Positions 43,137 to 54,700 of a stretch of DNA of 64,000 bases are shown piece after piece. Below the pieces are notes generated by a model. The model ran no database searches and had not been told where the DNA came from. It saw only the letters and a program-made list of their open reading frames with translations. A program made the translations under genes and the position numbers. The stretch is taken from assembly GCA_001600095.1 (NCBI GenBank), contig BCIX01000002.1:2170001-2234000 (forward strand), written 5' to 3'. How positions within the stretch are numbered: the stretch's first letter is position 1; the number at the start of each line of letters is the position of its first letter. The DNA is from Bullera alba. Its lineage: Eukaryota; Basidiomycota; Tremellomycetes; Tremellales; Bulleraceae.

Positions 43137-43810
43137 GTTGAAGAGAAAGAGGTGTCCTACTTGATCTTGCTTATATCGACGATCTGTCTGTCGAATATGG
43201 CCTATCCAGGGCTTGAGACGGCGATGGGTGAGTGTCGAGTAGGTTGACTGTGGCGAGTGAGTGATTTGTTGAACGAGTGTGAGTTGGCAGTTGATGTTTG
43301 GTGAATGTCCAGTGGAGAGAGTCTGGGTCTGAGTGAAACGAACGGGGGTCTACGCTGCAAAGGAAGGATGAATATGGGGTCGTCGAGGAGGAGGAGGAGG
43401 ATGGCGGCTGTGGTGGTCAGAGTGAGACTGGGAATGGAAAAAGTGCCACATTCAGTATCGCCATGTTTACTCCTTTTGAAACGAGGGACCCCTGAAAAAA
43501 TTAGACTTAGGCATGCAGGGGAGAGAAGGCCTGGGCAGGCCTGGGCTCGCCCGGACCAGACAATGAGCGGGAAAGTGTGGCGCCAGGAACGAGGGGGCCT
43601 GAGCGACAGGTGGCGTCCGGAGATATAGAGTACTCCGTTCCGCTTCTTCGGAGGTCATTCCGACTCCGTGGAACCACGTGGGAGGGCGTCACTTCAACAC
43701 CGTAAAGTCGTAGCTGATGCGATGCCGGTGAACTATTCTGGGCAACTCCTCATTCACCTTCTCCGTCGTTAGTTCAGCTCAAGAGTGACTCTATTGAGGC
43801 CATCTTCACC
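43137..43810. promoter_or_regulatory. Divergent promoter region, GPI protein and SHB17 genes
   Basis: A 674-bp gap between the two start codons. It contains a GA-rich purine tract (about 43381-43400) and an imperfect direct repeat of AGGCCTGGGC (43528-43547). These could be promoter elements, but no specific factor site is recognised. Confidence 0.4.
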
Positions 43811-45093
43811 ATGCCCCACAAGCGAATGCCAAGAGTGTACCTGATCCGTCATGGTGAGTTCTGCCGTCGAAAGCATCTCGGAGCGTCTGCCTTATTGAGC
43901 CCTCATTGACACTTGCTCAGGTGAGACGGAATGGTCTATCAACGGCAGACATGTGAGCGGGACGGATGCTGTGAAGTGGAGTCCAAGCTCATGCTGTGAT
44001 TAGACCGGCGTCACCGATATCCCCTTGACCGAGAACGGAGAGAAGATCGTTAAGGAGATGGGTCCCCGGGTTTTTGGTCCTGATAGTGAGTGGTCTTGGA
44101 GGAGGGGCTGGGTCCTGCGGGTCGTAGCGAATGGAGCAGAGTGGGAGAGGATGATCTATAAACGGAGGAGAATGCAAGATGGAGCACAGTGGCAGACAGA
44201 GGGGATACCAGCGGGAATCTTGCTACCGACACTTCAAGCTGACCCCTGATATTCCTAGAGCTCATCAACCCGGAACACCTTCGACACGTTCTCGTCTCGC
44301 CTAGAAAGCGGGCTCAGCGCACCGCTGAGCTGGTAAGTTTCGCTTTGTCACAAACGGTCTCGTTGAACTGATGTCTCGATCAGCTATTCGGTGACAATCC
44401 CCCACCAAAATGCAGCTTTGAGACCGAGCCAGAAGTCGGCGAATGGGATTACGGCAAATACGAAGGCATGTTGACGAAAGACATCAGGAAGGAGAAACAG
44501 GATTGGAGTATATGGGACGATGGGTGGGTCAGCTCTTCGCCGGACTACTGATCCATCTAACACTGCCACTGTCAGATGCCCTCCTGGAGAGACGCCCGGA
44601 GAAAGCCCGCAGCAAATGAGCGACAGAGTGGACCGAGTCATTGCTAAAGTTAGGAAGCTACACGCCGAGGTAAGTTTCTGTTCACTTGCAGTGCAGGGAC
44701 CATCCTGCCTCAAGCCTATCCCAGGATTCTTGTTTGACTGATCCCTCTTCAGGCCGAGGCGCAAGGTGGATCTGCCGATGCTGCTGATCACTCCGACGTG
44801 ATCATCTTCTCTCACGGACACTTCTCCCGAGTTTTCATCGCTAGATGGTGTGACCTGCCTCTGCAAGCTGGCTACCACTTCTCGGCGGACGCAGGAGGCG
44901 TGAGTCTTCTGATGAAAGACAGAAAGATGTACTGATTGCGATCAGCTTGCTGTTCTGGGATACCAACACGGAACATTGAAGGAGCCTTGTGAGCCTTTGT
45001 GTAGTCACCCTTCCTCTGTGATCACAGCTGAAGTCTTTACCAGCACTAATGGGCCTCAACTGGTACGTCGAGGAGCAGTTCCAGAAGAAGTAA
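43811..45093 (+). CDS. SHB17: Histidine phosphatase, sedoheptulose-1,7-bisphosphatase (Shb17) type
   Basis: Branch-2-like histidine phosphatase; yeast Shb17 hydrolyses sedoheptulose 1,7-bisphosphate and feeds the non-oxidative pentose phosphate pathway. About eight exons give roughly 234 aa. Key motifs are [20 protein letters not shown] (catalytic RHG, split by intron 1), SPRKRAQRTAELL, EWDYGKYEGMLTKDIR, WSIWDDGCPPGETP, VIIFSHGHFSRVFIARW (second catalytic His) and SADAGGLAVLGYQHGTLKEP. The last intron was set so that the end reads SLMGLNWYVEEQFQKK with TAA at 45091-45093; a simpler acceptor would give a longer, unlike tail to 45191. Size and the G-D-Y-G-x-Y-E-G pattern favour Shb17 over phosphoglycerate mutase. 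Confidence 0.85.
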
Positions 45094-45201
45094 AAGGCCA
45101 CGCGATAGTAAAGCCAACTATGCATGTGTACAAAGATATTTTCCTCTGCCGCGACGGCAGGCATATGCTGTTGGTGTTGAAGGCTTCATGAGCACCTCTC
45201 T

Positions 45202-46547
45202 CTACACCATTCCACCGTAGGCCATGTCAATCAGGCCTTTCCAGTCCCACTGCTCTGGCTTTTCCCTGAAGTCTATCAATGCTTGAGCCCTCTGCAGCCT
45301 CTCCACTTTGCCTTTTTCGCTCTCGTTCCTGACCTCTACGCCGGTGCAGTAGAAGCGTTGCAGAGCTAGCACCAAGAGCTGAGCTTGCTGTTGAGACAGC
45401 AAGAATCCCGGGTTCTCATTCGAACCGGGCACACCACCGGCAGCAGCCGCTGTGATTTCGCCTCGCATGAGCACGAGATCGTGGGTCTGGCTCAACTCGG
45501 GGTAATGCGTCATTACGAGGTATGGCTGTGCCCATTCACCATGTTTCTTGAATTCTTCCAACGGGGTGAATATAGTCGAAGAAGTCAACGGCAGTGGCGC
45601 CGGAGTGTCCTCTGGCGAGGGGGGTAAGGAGGCTCTGGACGTTGGGTGGAATAGCCATTGTACGTAGAACATCTCGTAGGAATCGGTCGCAACGGTCTCC
45701 TTGACCGTGGCATCGGATGATGGGGCGACAGGAGCCGCTGGTCGGGGCAGTGGGAGGACGAAGAAGGGATTCGCTCTGGCAAGACTCAGCATCGAATTAT
45801 AGGTCGGCGTTGTCAATGATGCCGAGAGGAAAGAGGCAGAAAGGGTTGGGTGGGCGGTATGATATGCTGTCCAAATCTTCGAGATCGCATCCGAGGTATG
45901 AGGTGTCAAGTGGAGTAAGGGCAAGTTGAGTATCGAGCCCAGTGGCTATAGATCATCTTCAGGACCCGATCTCGAGGACGGCGTGAGATGGAAACTGACC
46001 TTGACACCAGATCTATCCCCTTGAGCCTGTTCTTCTCGCAGTCTAGCAGCAGCTTCCTCCTCGGTCGTAGGTACCGCTCGGGCCTGTTTGCCCACAGCGG
46101 GAGTCTGCTGAGCAGCCAACTTCTCCTCCTCTGCTTTCAGCGCTCTGGCCTGTTGTTTCTCCAGATACTCCTTTGCCGATCGTTTCGACTTGAGCGCTTG
46201 CTTCACCGACGGTGCCATGACCTTGGCCTTGAGCGCCTCAAGATCAGGCACACCTTCACTGTGATGGCATCGAATAAGCTCAAGCCTTGGTTGACAGCGC
46301 TCCTACCCTCTGTCCAGGCAGAGCTGCTTCCTTATACTCACGTCTCGACCCTCTTCTTCAGCTTGTCCCCATACTTTGCCTCAAACTCGCGTCTCTTCTT
46401 CTCGATGACCTCTTTCGAATTGAGGTTGTTCTCGACCTCCCTCATAAGGTCGTAACGTGCTCTCGTGGAGGAGAGCAGTCGCACGCCGGTGGGCCGAGCT
46501 ACGCATTTTGACGATGAGGCGACCGTCTGTCGGAGGAGGGCGGACAT
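45202..46547 (-). CDS. ATP11: Mitochondrial F1-ATPase assembly factor Atp11
   Basis: Chaperone of the matrix that binds F1 beta subunits before assembly of ATP synthase. Three exons give about 402 aa. The N-terminus (MSALLRQTVASSSKCVARPT) is Arg/Ser-rich and lacks acids, as in a mitochondrial presequence. A helical segment follows (NLNSKEVIEKKRREFEAKYG). The Atp11 domain shows FTPLEEFKKHGEWAQPYLVM, THYPELSQTHDLVLMRGEIT and QQQAQLLVLALQRFYC, all diagnostic. An Ala/Lys/Glu-rich charged linker lies between. The second exon starts T-EGVPDLEALKAK after an ATCACAG acceptor; the next acceptor gives PLGSILNLPLLHL. It is divergent from TAD2. Confidence 0.93.
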
Positions 46548-46856
46548 GGTGGAGAGGGGAATGGTGTTGGCTGGTTGAGGGGACAGACTGATCGAATGAA
46601 CGAATGTATGGGTATAGGAATAACACTCTGATCTCCTCCTAGTACCGAGGTTGAAATGAACTTCAAAGTCCAGAGATGAGAAGCTTGTCGTCGTCGATTG
46701 CCTCGAGCTCGCTACCAGATGAAACGGTACCTCCACTTTTGCGATCTCCCGAAATGTTGCTTGCCAAAATTCAGGCCACCCGTAGCCTCGATACGTTTGT
46801 ACATCAGTCTGCACATCGCTATTAGGAAAGCGCAACAGATCCGCTATCTCGCTACC
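46548..46856. promoter_or_regulatory. Divergent promoter region, ATP11 and TAD2
   Basis: Only 309 bp separate the two start codons, so the promoters must overlap or be shared. No clear TATA box is seen; the sequence is of mixed composition. Confidence 0.4.
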
Positions 46857-48051
<1,195 letters not shown>

Positions 48052-48108
48052 GATCGATAGAGGTTGGAGAGAGCATTTGGCGACTCGGCGTCAAATTTTG
48101 TTGTACAA

Positions 48109-51100
48109 CTAAGGATGTATGAATGTGACAAGCTGTAATCCGTCAGCTATATCTGAGAGGATGCAGAGCCCACTCACATCATCCGCGAAGAGCTGCAGGA
48201 TCCTATCCAGCTCTCTCCGCTGCATACCCGTCCTGTAGGAAATCTCCTCAAACGTCGCAATGCCATCAAAGTACTGTACGCATCTGTCACCAGTGTGAGT
48301 GCCCATGCAAGAACCTCTGAAATCGAAGACCACTCACAGATCAAACTTGCTTGCCCAAACTTCCTCCACGGGCTCCCTTATCACCCTCAACCACCGGGCT
48401 TCGTCTTTCTGCGCTCTGGCTGGACGAAAGATGAACGATCCTTCAAACTTCGGTATTTGCTCCGGAAGCGGTTCGTCCGATTCCAAGGAGAACTCCATAT
48501 CGTGGGCATCTTCAACTTCACCTCCTTCATCGTCCTCATTCAAGTCAGAGTCCATCTCGAGATCCGGGTCGTAATCCATAAACGACTGATCCATAGGATT
48601 GGCCCTTTGCAGTCTTGGTGACATTCCCAATGGAGGCGGAATACTGGGCGATAGTCTTGCACCGATACTATCCATAGGATTCCGTTCGCCGGCGAAAGTC
48701 GCGTGACTTGCTCTGGGAGTCGTGAGACTTTCTACTGGGGACATGATAGGTGTCTTGGAGATAGTGCCTGAAGCCGAGCGACTAGTGGTGGTTGTGGACG
48801 TGGCGGATGTAGCAGATGAGCGGGAGAGTTTTCTAGTGGACGGCTGAGTCGAGGATCTCTTCCGCAACCAGCGCTCCCGGCGTCGTTTCCATAATTTCCT
48901 CCAGGCGATCTCCTTCACTTCAGGTCGAGCAAAGATCCTGGCACGGGTGTGGACCTGTACCACGAGGTCTTGCTTCAGGAGCCATACCAAGGCGTCGAGG
49001 TATAATTGTCTGATGGCGATGTTTGATGGTGCCTCGGGCGGAAGGATCTCCCGGAACTGGACGGGCGAGGCGGAGATTAAAGCGATGAGCTGAGGAAGGA
49101 GGGGTAGAGTCCGGAAACGCTTGGAGAACTTCATAGTGTATTCCTCAAGCGTAACGCTGGTATGTAGATCAGCATTGCTGCTCTGGGATCTGCAACTGAG
49201 AAAGATCGTCACTCACGTATGTTCGGCAATCGTAGTCGGCATCACAACGGTCCTCAACCGTGTGTTCAGTACATCAACCAGAATGGCCTTTTTGTTCTGC
49301 ACCAATTCCCTTGCCAACGGGATGACAATACCCTCGAGGTCGAAGCGCAGTATATGTGCGATGTCAACCAGGCTAGAACGCGCTCCAATCAGAATAGCAA
49401 TCACGACGATTGAGAACAGGTCTTACCGCTTGGTTACGTCGCACGCCTCAATTATCGCTTTCATCAACAGACCTTCATCTTCCTCGGCACTGGTGTCCTT
49501 GCTGTCCCTCCTGGAAAAAGTCGGAGTTTGTTCCGCATCATCGACCTCGACCTCGACTCCTTCGACACCAAGCCCGACCAGCGCCCTGGAGATCTCATGT
49601 GCCTTCTCCGTCGCATCATCGTCCACCAGCAGGAGGGTTTGCCATGGCTCGACCCTGAAGTCTGGAGCTTTGGCCTCCCAGCCCGCTTCAGAGTCCTCAT
49701 CTTCTTCGCCGGACGACACCCCATCGATCTCGCCCCAATGAGCCCAAGCTTCGTCGTGATCTTGAGACCGGGGGGAGAGGACCATACTGATTGGCATGTC
49801 GACGAGGTTGATGGTGATTGTCGTAGGAAGATGGGAGTAGAGCGGATTAGCGGGTTTGGTCTGAAGATCGTGCAAAGCAGTGAACAGTTGATTCAGAGAC
49901 CTGTCGAGAGAGTTGTTCTCATAGAGGATCCTGCAGCATTCCAAGATCGGGACACCTGAACGAAGTGATCCGTTAGTAAGGACTTACTAGGTTGCCAGAT
50001 TCACTCACCCTCGTTAATACATCTCTCCCTTATTCTGGCCATTTCCCAAGTCTCCCTAGCGATAAAGTTCTCCTTGACCTGCATAGCATATGCCGCCGCA
50101 GTCCACTTGAACGCAATCTCCCGATACACCTCATCAAACATGCCGGCTTGACTGGTCGGTGCGTGGCCCTCGGATTCGGCGTGGCCGAGCTTTGGATCTG
50201 GCTTGTCCACAATCATTACCAAGTGAAACATGTTGAGCGAAGGGGGACCGTCTTTGTCGTCTGATCTGGCCTTTTGCTTGGTGTCCTCTTCTTGATCCGC
50301 CTGAACGGCTTCCCGGCTCATATCGGGCGACATGCCCTCTTTCGTTTCTAAAACCGTTCCAAGTGGTCTTTCTCCATTATGACTTGGTTTCCTCGTCTTC
50401 CGCCCTCTCGCTAACGGTCTCAGGCCATCATCCTCGTCTTCGGGGTAAGACCATTTCCCATCTGGTCCACAACATACTGGATGGCCCACAAAGACGAGTT
50501 CGTCGACGCAAATCTCGAATTTCCGATTACAGGCTGATCTTGGCGGTGTGAGCATGTCACCCAGAAAATCCAGGGGGTAGGATAATGCCCTGTTGTATTG
50601 ACTCTCCACGAAGCGATCCGGTCCATCTCCTTTGACACTGGCCGTTTGACCAATACTCTCACTGGGCGCAACGGATCCCCTTCTACCGCCATCATACCTT
50701 ACTGAGCCATTTCCATCCACAACCAGCCTTCCGCCGTTCATGCCTAGACTTCCGGCAATCAGGGTGCCGTCCGACCCTCGGTAAGCTGCATGCTTCGATT
50801 GATTCGGTGAGGAGTTTGCCCAAGTCGTCTCCAACTCGCTCGAACTGGATGTCGAACCACTGCTCGAACTGTCCGTTTCGCTCTCTCCAGCGCGATCATC
50901 GCCCGAGTCCTCCTCTAGCTCTTTCGCCGATCCACCTCGAGACCAAATCTCGAGATATCTCCTTCCTGCAGAGGTTCCCGCTGCGTTGGCACTCTTCAAG
51001 CTGGCCTCGGTACTGCGTCCGCCGCCCTCAGAGGCAGATGCGAATAGCCGTCTCTTGTCATTCCGCGTTGGACCGAAGTGTGCAGCGTCTTTCGCCGTAA

Positions 51101-51230
51101 ATGTGGCGGAGGGGTAGATAGGTTGGGATAGTCGAGTATGCGGCGAGAAGGGGTCTGGCGGGTATCGATATACGTTTCGACCTTTGGATGAGGAGGTTAC
51201 GAACAGCAGACCGAGGATGTTTTCCGCCAT
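48109..51230 (-). CDS. NPR3: GATOR1/SEACIT subunit Npr3 (nitrogen permease regulator 3)
   Basis: Part of the complex with Npr2 and Iml1 that turns down TORC1 when amino acids are scarce, at the vacuole. The gene gives about 960 aa in several exons. The start MAENILGLLFVTSSSKGRNV with RYPPDP is canonical. After a long Ser/Asp-rich insert come FEICVDELVFVGHPVC, SLNMFHLVMIVDKPDP, YREIAFKWTAAAYAMQVKEN and LVDIAHILRFDLEGIVIPLA. The winged-helix part follows: SASPVQFREILPPEAPSNIA, then RQLYLDALVWLLKQDLVVQV. The end holds FDGIATFEEISYRTGMQRRE and LVTFIHP after a small last intron. Inserts rich in Ser and Asp/Glu make it longer than yeast Npr3 in its loops. Complete. Confidence 0.93.
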
Positions 51231-51748
51231 GGCGAATTCAGGCGGATCGCGAGATTATAGGGTAATTAAGGCAGAAAAGCGAGTGCAAAGGGAGCCATCT
51301 CGGTTACAGTCTATGTCAATGTGACAGCGACCGGCAGACCTTCTCACCGCACCGCGTTGTAGCTTGACACGACAAAGAGTTGCTGTAGAGTAGACCTGGC
51401 CGAGGATGTTTAGAGATGCGACAGATTACGTCACGTTTTGGCCACCTACAGCGCTGCACCTCGTCGCGTTTCGAGGTAATGTTGTTGTCTGTTGTCGTCA
51501 GTATTGACTTTTGGTATCGACCTTCAGAGACCGTCGACAGACACTAGACGGGGCCTAGAATAGAGGAGTAGATGAGGAGTCGCTGATAACCGTCGAAGAC
51601 GGAGTCACAATCGAGGAGCGGAGGGCCTCAGTAATCCAGCTTCGTCCGCTCAATCTGGTCGACGACCATCAACACCTCTAGGCCACCGCATCAAGGGGAG
51701 GCTTCGACGGCGCTCGGGATCAGTGATATCACAGAAGTACCAGCCGCG
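51231..51748. promoter_or_regulatory. Divergent promoter region, NPR3 and chromodomain gene
   Basis: A 518-bp gap between the two start codons. GTTGTCTGTTGTCGTC-like repeats lie near 51480. No defined site is recognised. Confidence 0.4.
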
Positions 51749-54700
51749 ATGGACAGGGTCGTGATGGAACATACGCCGATGTCTATAGGTCAAGGCTCGG
51801 ACCATGGCAATGACAGCGAGCCAGAGAGCGCTGTTTCGGAAGATCTGAACGATGATGATCACGATTACGAAGTTGGTGAGTCAAGGTCACGGAGAACGCT
51901 CTAGCTCTCTTTCGAGGTGATCTGGTCTGGAAGATCCACATACTGACTCGTCGGCAGACGCAATCAAGTGGGCTATATGGAGGGATTCGAGGAAGGACAG
52001 GCCGGACGGCTTTGTGGGCTGGGTAAGTCAGACGGTATTCAGCGGTATCAATGCTCATACCAGATGACTCTAGCATTACTGGATTATGGTATGCTACCAA
52101 TATTTACCTATCACTGCTACGACTGACCCGAGATGCAGTGGAAAAACTACCTCAAGTCCCAGTCCGACTCGTGAGCCTGCAGTTCCTCGCTTTCGGCACA
52201 TATAGGCTCACCTTGAGACCAGCGAGGAGCCAAACAGCGCTTTCGCAGAGGAAGATGGCAAGATCCCATTGCTGATTGCGTGACTCCTGCCGGGATATAC
52301 CTATTGCTACAGCTTTGCAATCATACTGATCAATATCGTCGCTAGATTCTGGGAATCATTCAACCGAGACGATCTGCGACCCCTTCCTGGAGAATCGGAA
52401 CCCGCTGCTCCACCGAAAGGATCCCGTAATAAGAGGATCCAGACGCCAGAGGCGCAGTTGAGTAAGTGATGCTATCTATCATGTAGACACAGCCCGCTCA
52501 CACCTCGACCTTAGAGAAATGGTTGAACGCGACCAATCGAAAGCGGCTTTACAGCACCTACATGCTTCGCAAGAAATGGGAGGAAACACATCCGGGTCAA
52601 ATCGTACCCAAGAAGTTCTCGGACTACTATTCCTGGAGGAAGCGGAAGAATCGCAAGAGTACAGAGCGCCTAGCTTCCGTCGCAGCATCCGTTGCTGGCA
52701 GTACCACCGGCCAATCCGCCCCTACCGTCCCTTCGACCTCTGCAGAACCCGTAGCGGGCATAGGAAAAGGCAAGGGTAAAGCCAAAATCAAACCGGGACC
52801 CATCGCCAAGCCCAAAGTCAAGCAGCCGAAACCGATCAAACCCAAGACTACGGAGCAGGAGAAGAGCGCTCCCGGTTCATTGAAAGTGAAGATAGCCGTT
52901 CCCCAGAAGACGATCCCATCCGGCCTCGCCAGTCGTGAGGGATCCACCTTTTCCGGTGATATCTCCGACTTACCTGAGGGTGAATCGCACTCGGCCTTCG
53001 AGGAGGCCGGTCCGAAATCGGCGACGGCTACTCTGGCGCCAAGAGGTCTGAATAAGGGCAAACGGAAAGCAGAGGATGAAGTGCCACCACCAAAGGACAC
53101 ATCTTCGACCACCGCTAGCTCGATCCCAGCTAAGAGGAAGAAAACGACGCCGATGGCAACGCCACCACCGCAGTCGCAATCGCAGCCGCAACTACCGCCT
53201 CAGCCACAGGTCCCACCTATGCCTACCCATCCATTAATCCATGAAAATCGATGGACGGGTTTGAACAAGATACCTATAAAGTCTGCACCTGCCCTCGACT
53301 CGGACCCCAACCCTCGGTTCGGCGATCCCGAACCTGGGATCTTTGCGCCCACACAAGCTCAGCGATCTGCATCGATGTCGGAGATGTCATTCAATGCTGC
53401 TGGGCCGAGTGGACCCAGACCGCCAGTCAAGCCTCCGGTCAAATCCTCGTCATACTGTCCTCGACCTACCGCTGTTGTCAATACCGTGCCGACCCAAACA
53501 TTCACGGACGAGCCTCTGTCTATCCCATTCGAGTCGCCCGCCGAGATCGATGGGAACGACCTTCCTGGGATATCGTGGAATGCTCCCAACAATGCCAGTA
53601 GTGCAGAGCGACCGGTCAGCCATTCAGTCGAGACTTCGCCATATACCACGGACCGACCACTTCCTTCTGTCATTCGCTCGAAATCGCCTTCATCAATCCC
53701 TGCTCCAATCATAGATATGTCATTCTCACCACCAGCCCAATCTTCGGCCCTGCCAGCGGTTGAGAAACCACCGCTCACCGCACGGCCCAAGTACCAGCAT
53801 CCCAGTAGGATCCGGATAATGCCAACGGTTGACGACCCATCCGTCGTAGTGCGACCACAGGGCAGTCCCAGGAAGACATCCCTTACGAGGGGATCAGCCG
53901 AGGCCATGTCTCGCAGTCCGTCCGCGGGTGTGACGCCCTCGCAGCCGCCACTTCCGAGTCCGACGATGGGGAATCAATCGCAACCAGGTGGAACATTCGC
54001 GCCGCCGCCAGCTGCACCAGCGAAGAGGCAACCGGGCAGACCTCTTGGTTCGAAAAATTCGCGAAAGGTGTCCGCCGAAGGGCCATCTCCTGCCCCCAGC
54101 CCGCCCATCACGAGGCCCATTCCCATCTTCGACCTGTGAGTACAATCAAGTCTACCTCGTGTCATTACTGAAGCGTCTTCATGTATAGGTCTAAAAATCA
54201 GCCAGCTCGACCTGCAGCACCGTCGAACCGAATTGAAAGTTCATCTGCGATATCTGATCCACCCGTCCTGCCGAAGGGTCTGGCTGGACCAACGAAAGCA
54301 TCTATCCCCCCAGCGCCATTCAAACTGTGAGTCGGACCTCCTAATCCTTGGGTTTCCGCTTATGCTCCTGGCATGTAGGACACGCCCTGTTGACCAGCCT
54401 CCGAAACCTGGCCGACCTGTAGCTCCTGCTCAGTCCATAGCTCCTGGCGCTGGAGCCTTCGGCAGTAGACCTGCGAGTGTGGAACAGCGTACGCAGTCGA
54501 ATGCCTTGGCGGCATCGCCATCCGCATCTGCTCCGCCATTCAAGCTGTGAGTCGAACTTCTTGGTCCATGATTACCCGCTCATAATCCGGACATGTAGGG
54601 CAGAAAGGGCAGCATCCACCAGCCAGCCTGCGAAGCCTACTGAACCTGTGCCTCCTGGCCCCGGAGCATTTGGCAGTAGACCTGCGAGTGTTGAACAGCC

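Noticed and set aside
43811..45191. Longer C-terminus for the Shb17-like protein ending at 45191
   Set aside because: It needs the first available acceptor and gives a tail unlike the family; the later acceptor gives a short ending that fits (SLMGLNWYVEEQFQKK).
52519..52779. Alternative frame over the start of the long chromodomain-gene exon
   Set aside because: Short, without family similarity, and overlapped by the well-supported basic region of the chromodomain protein.
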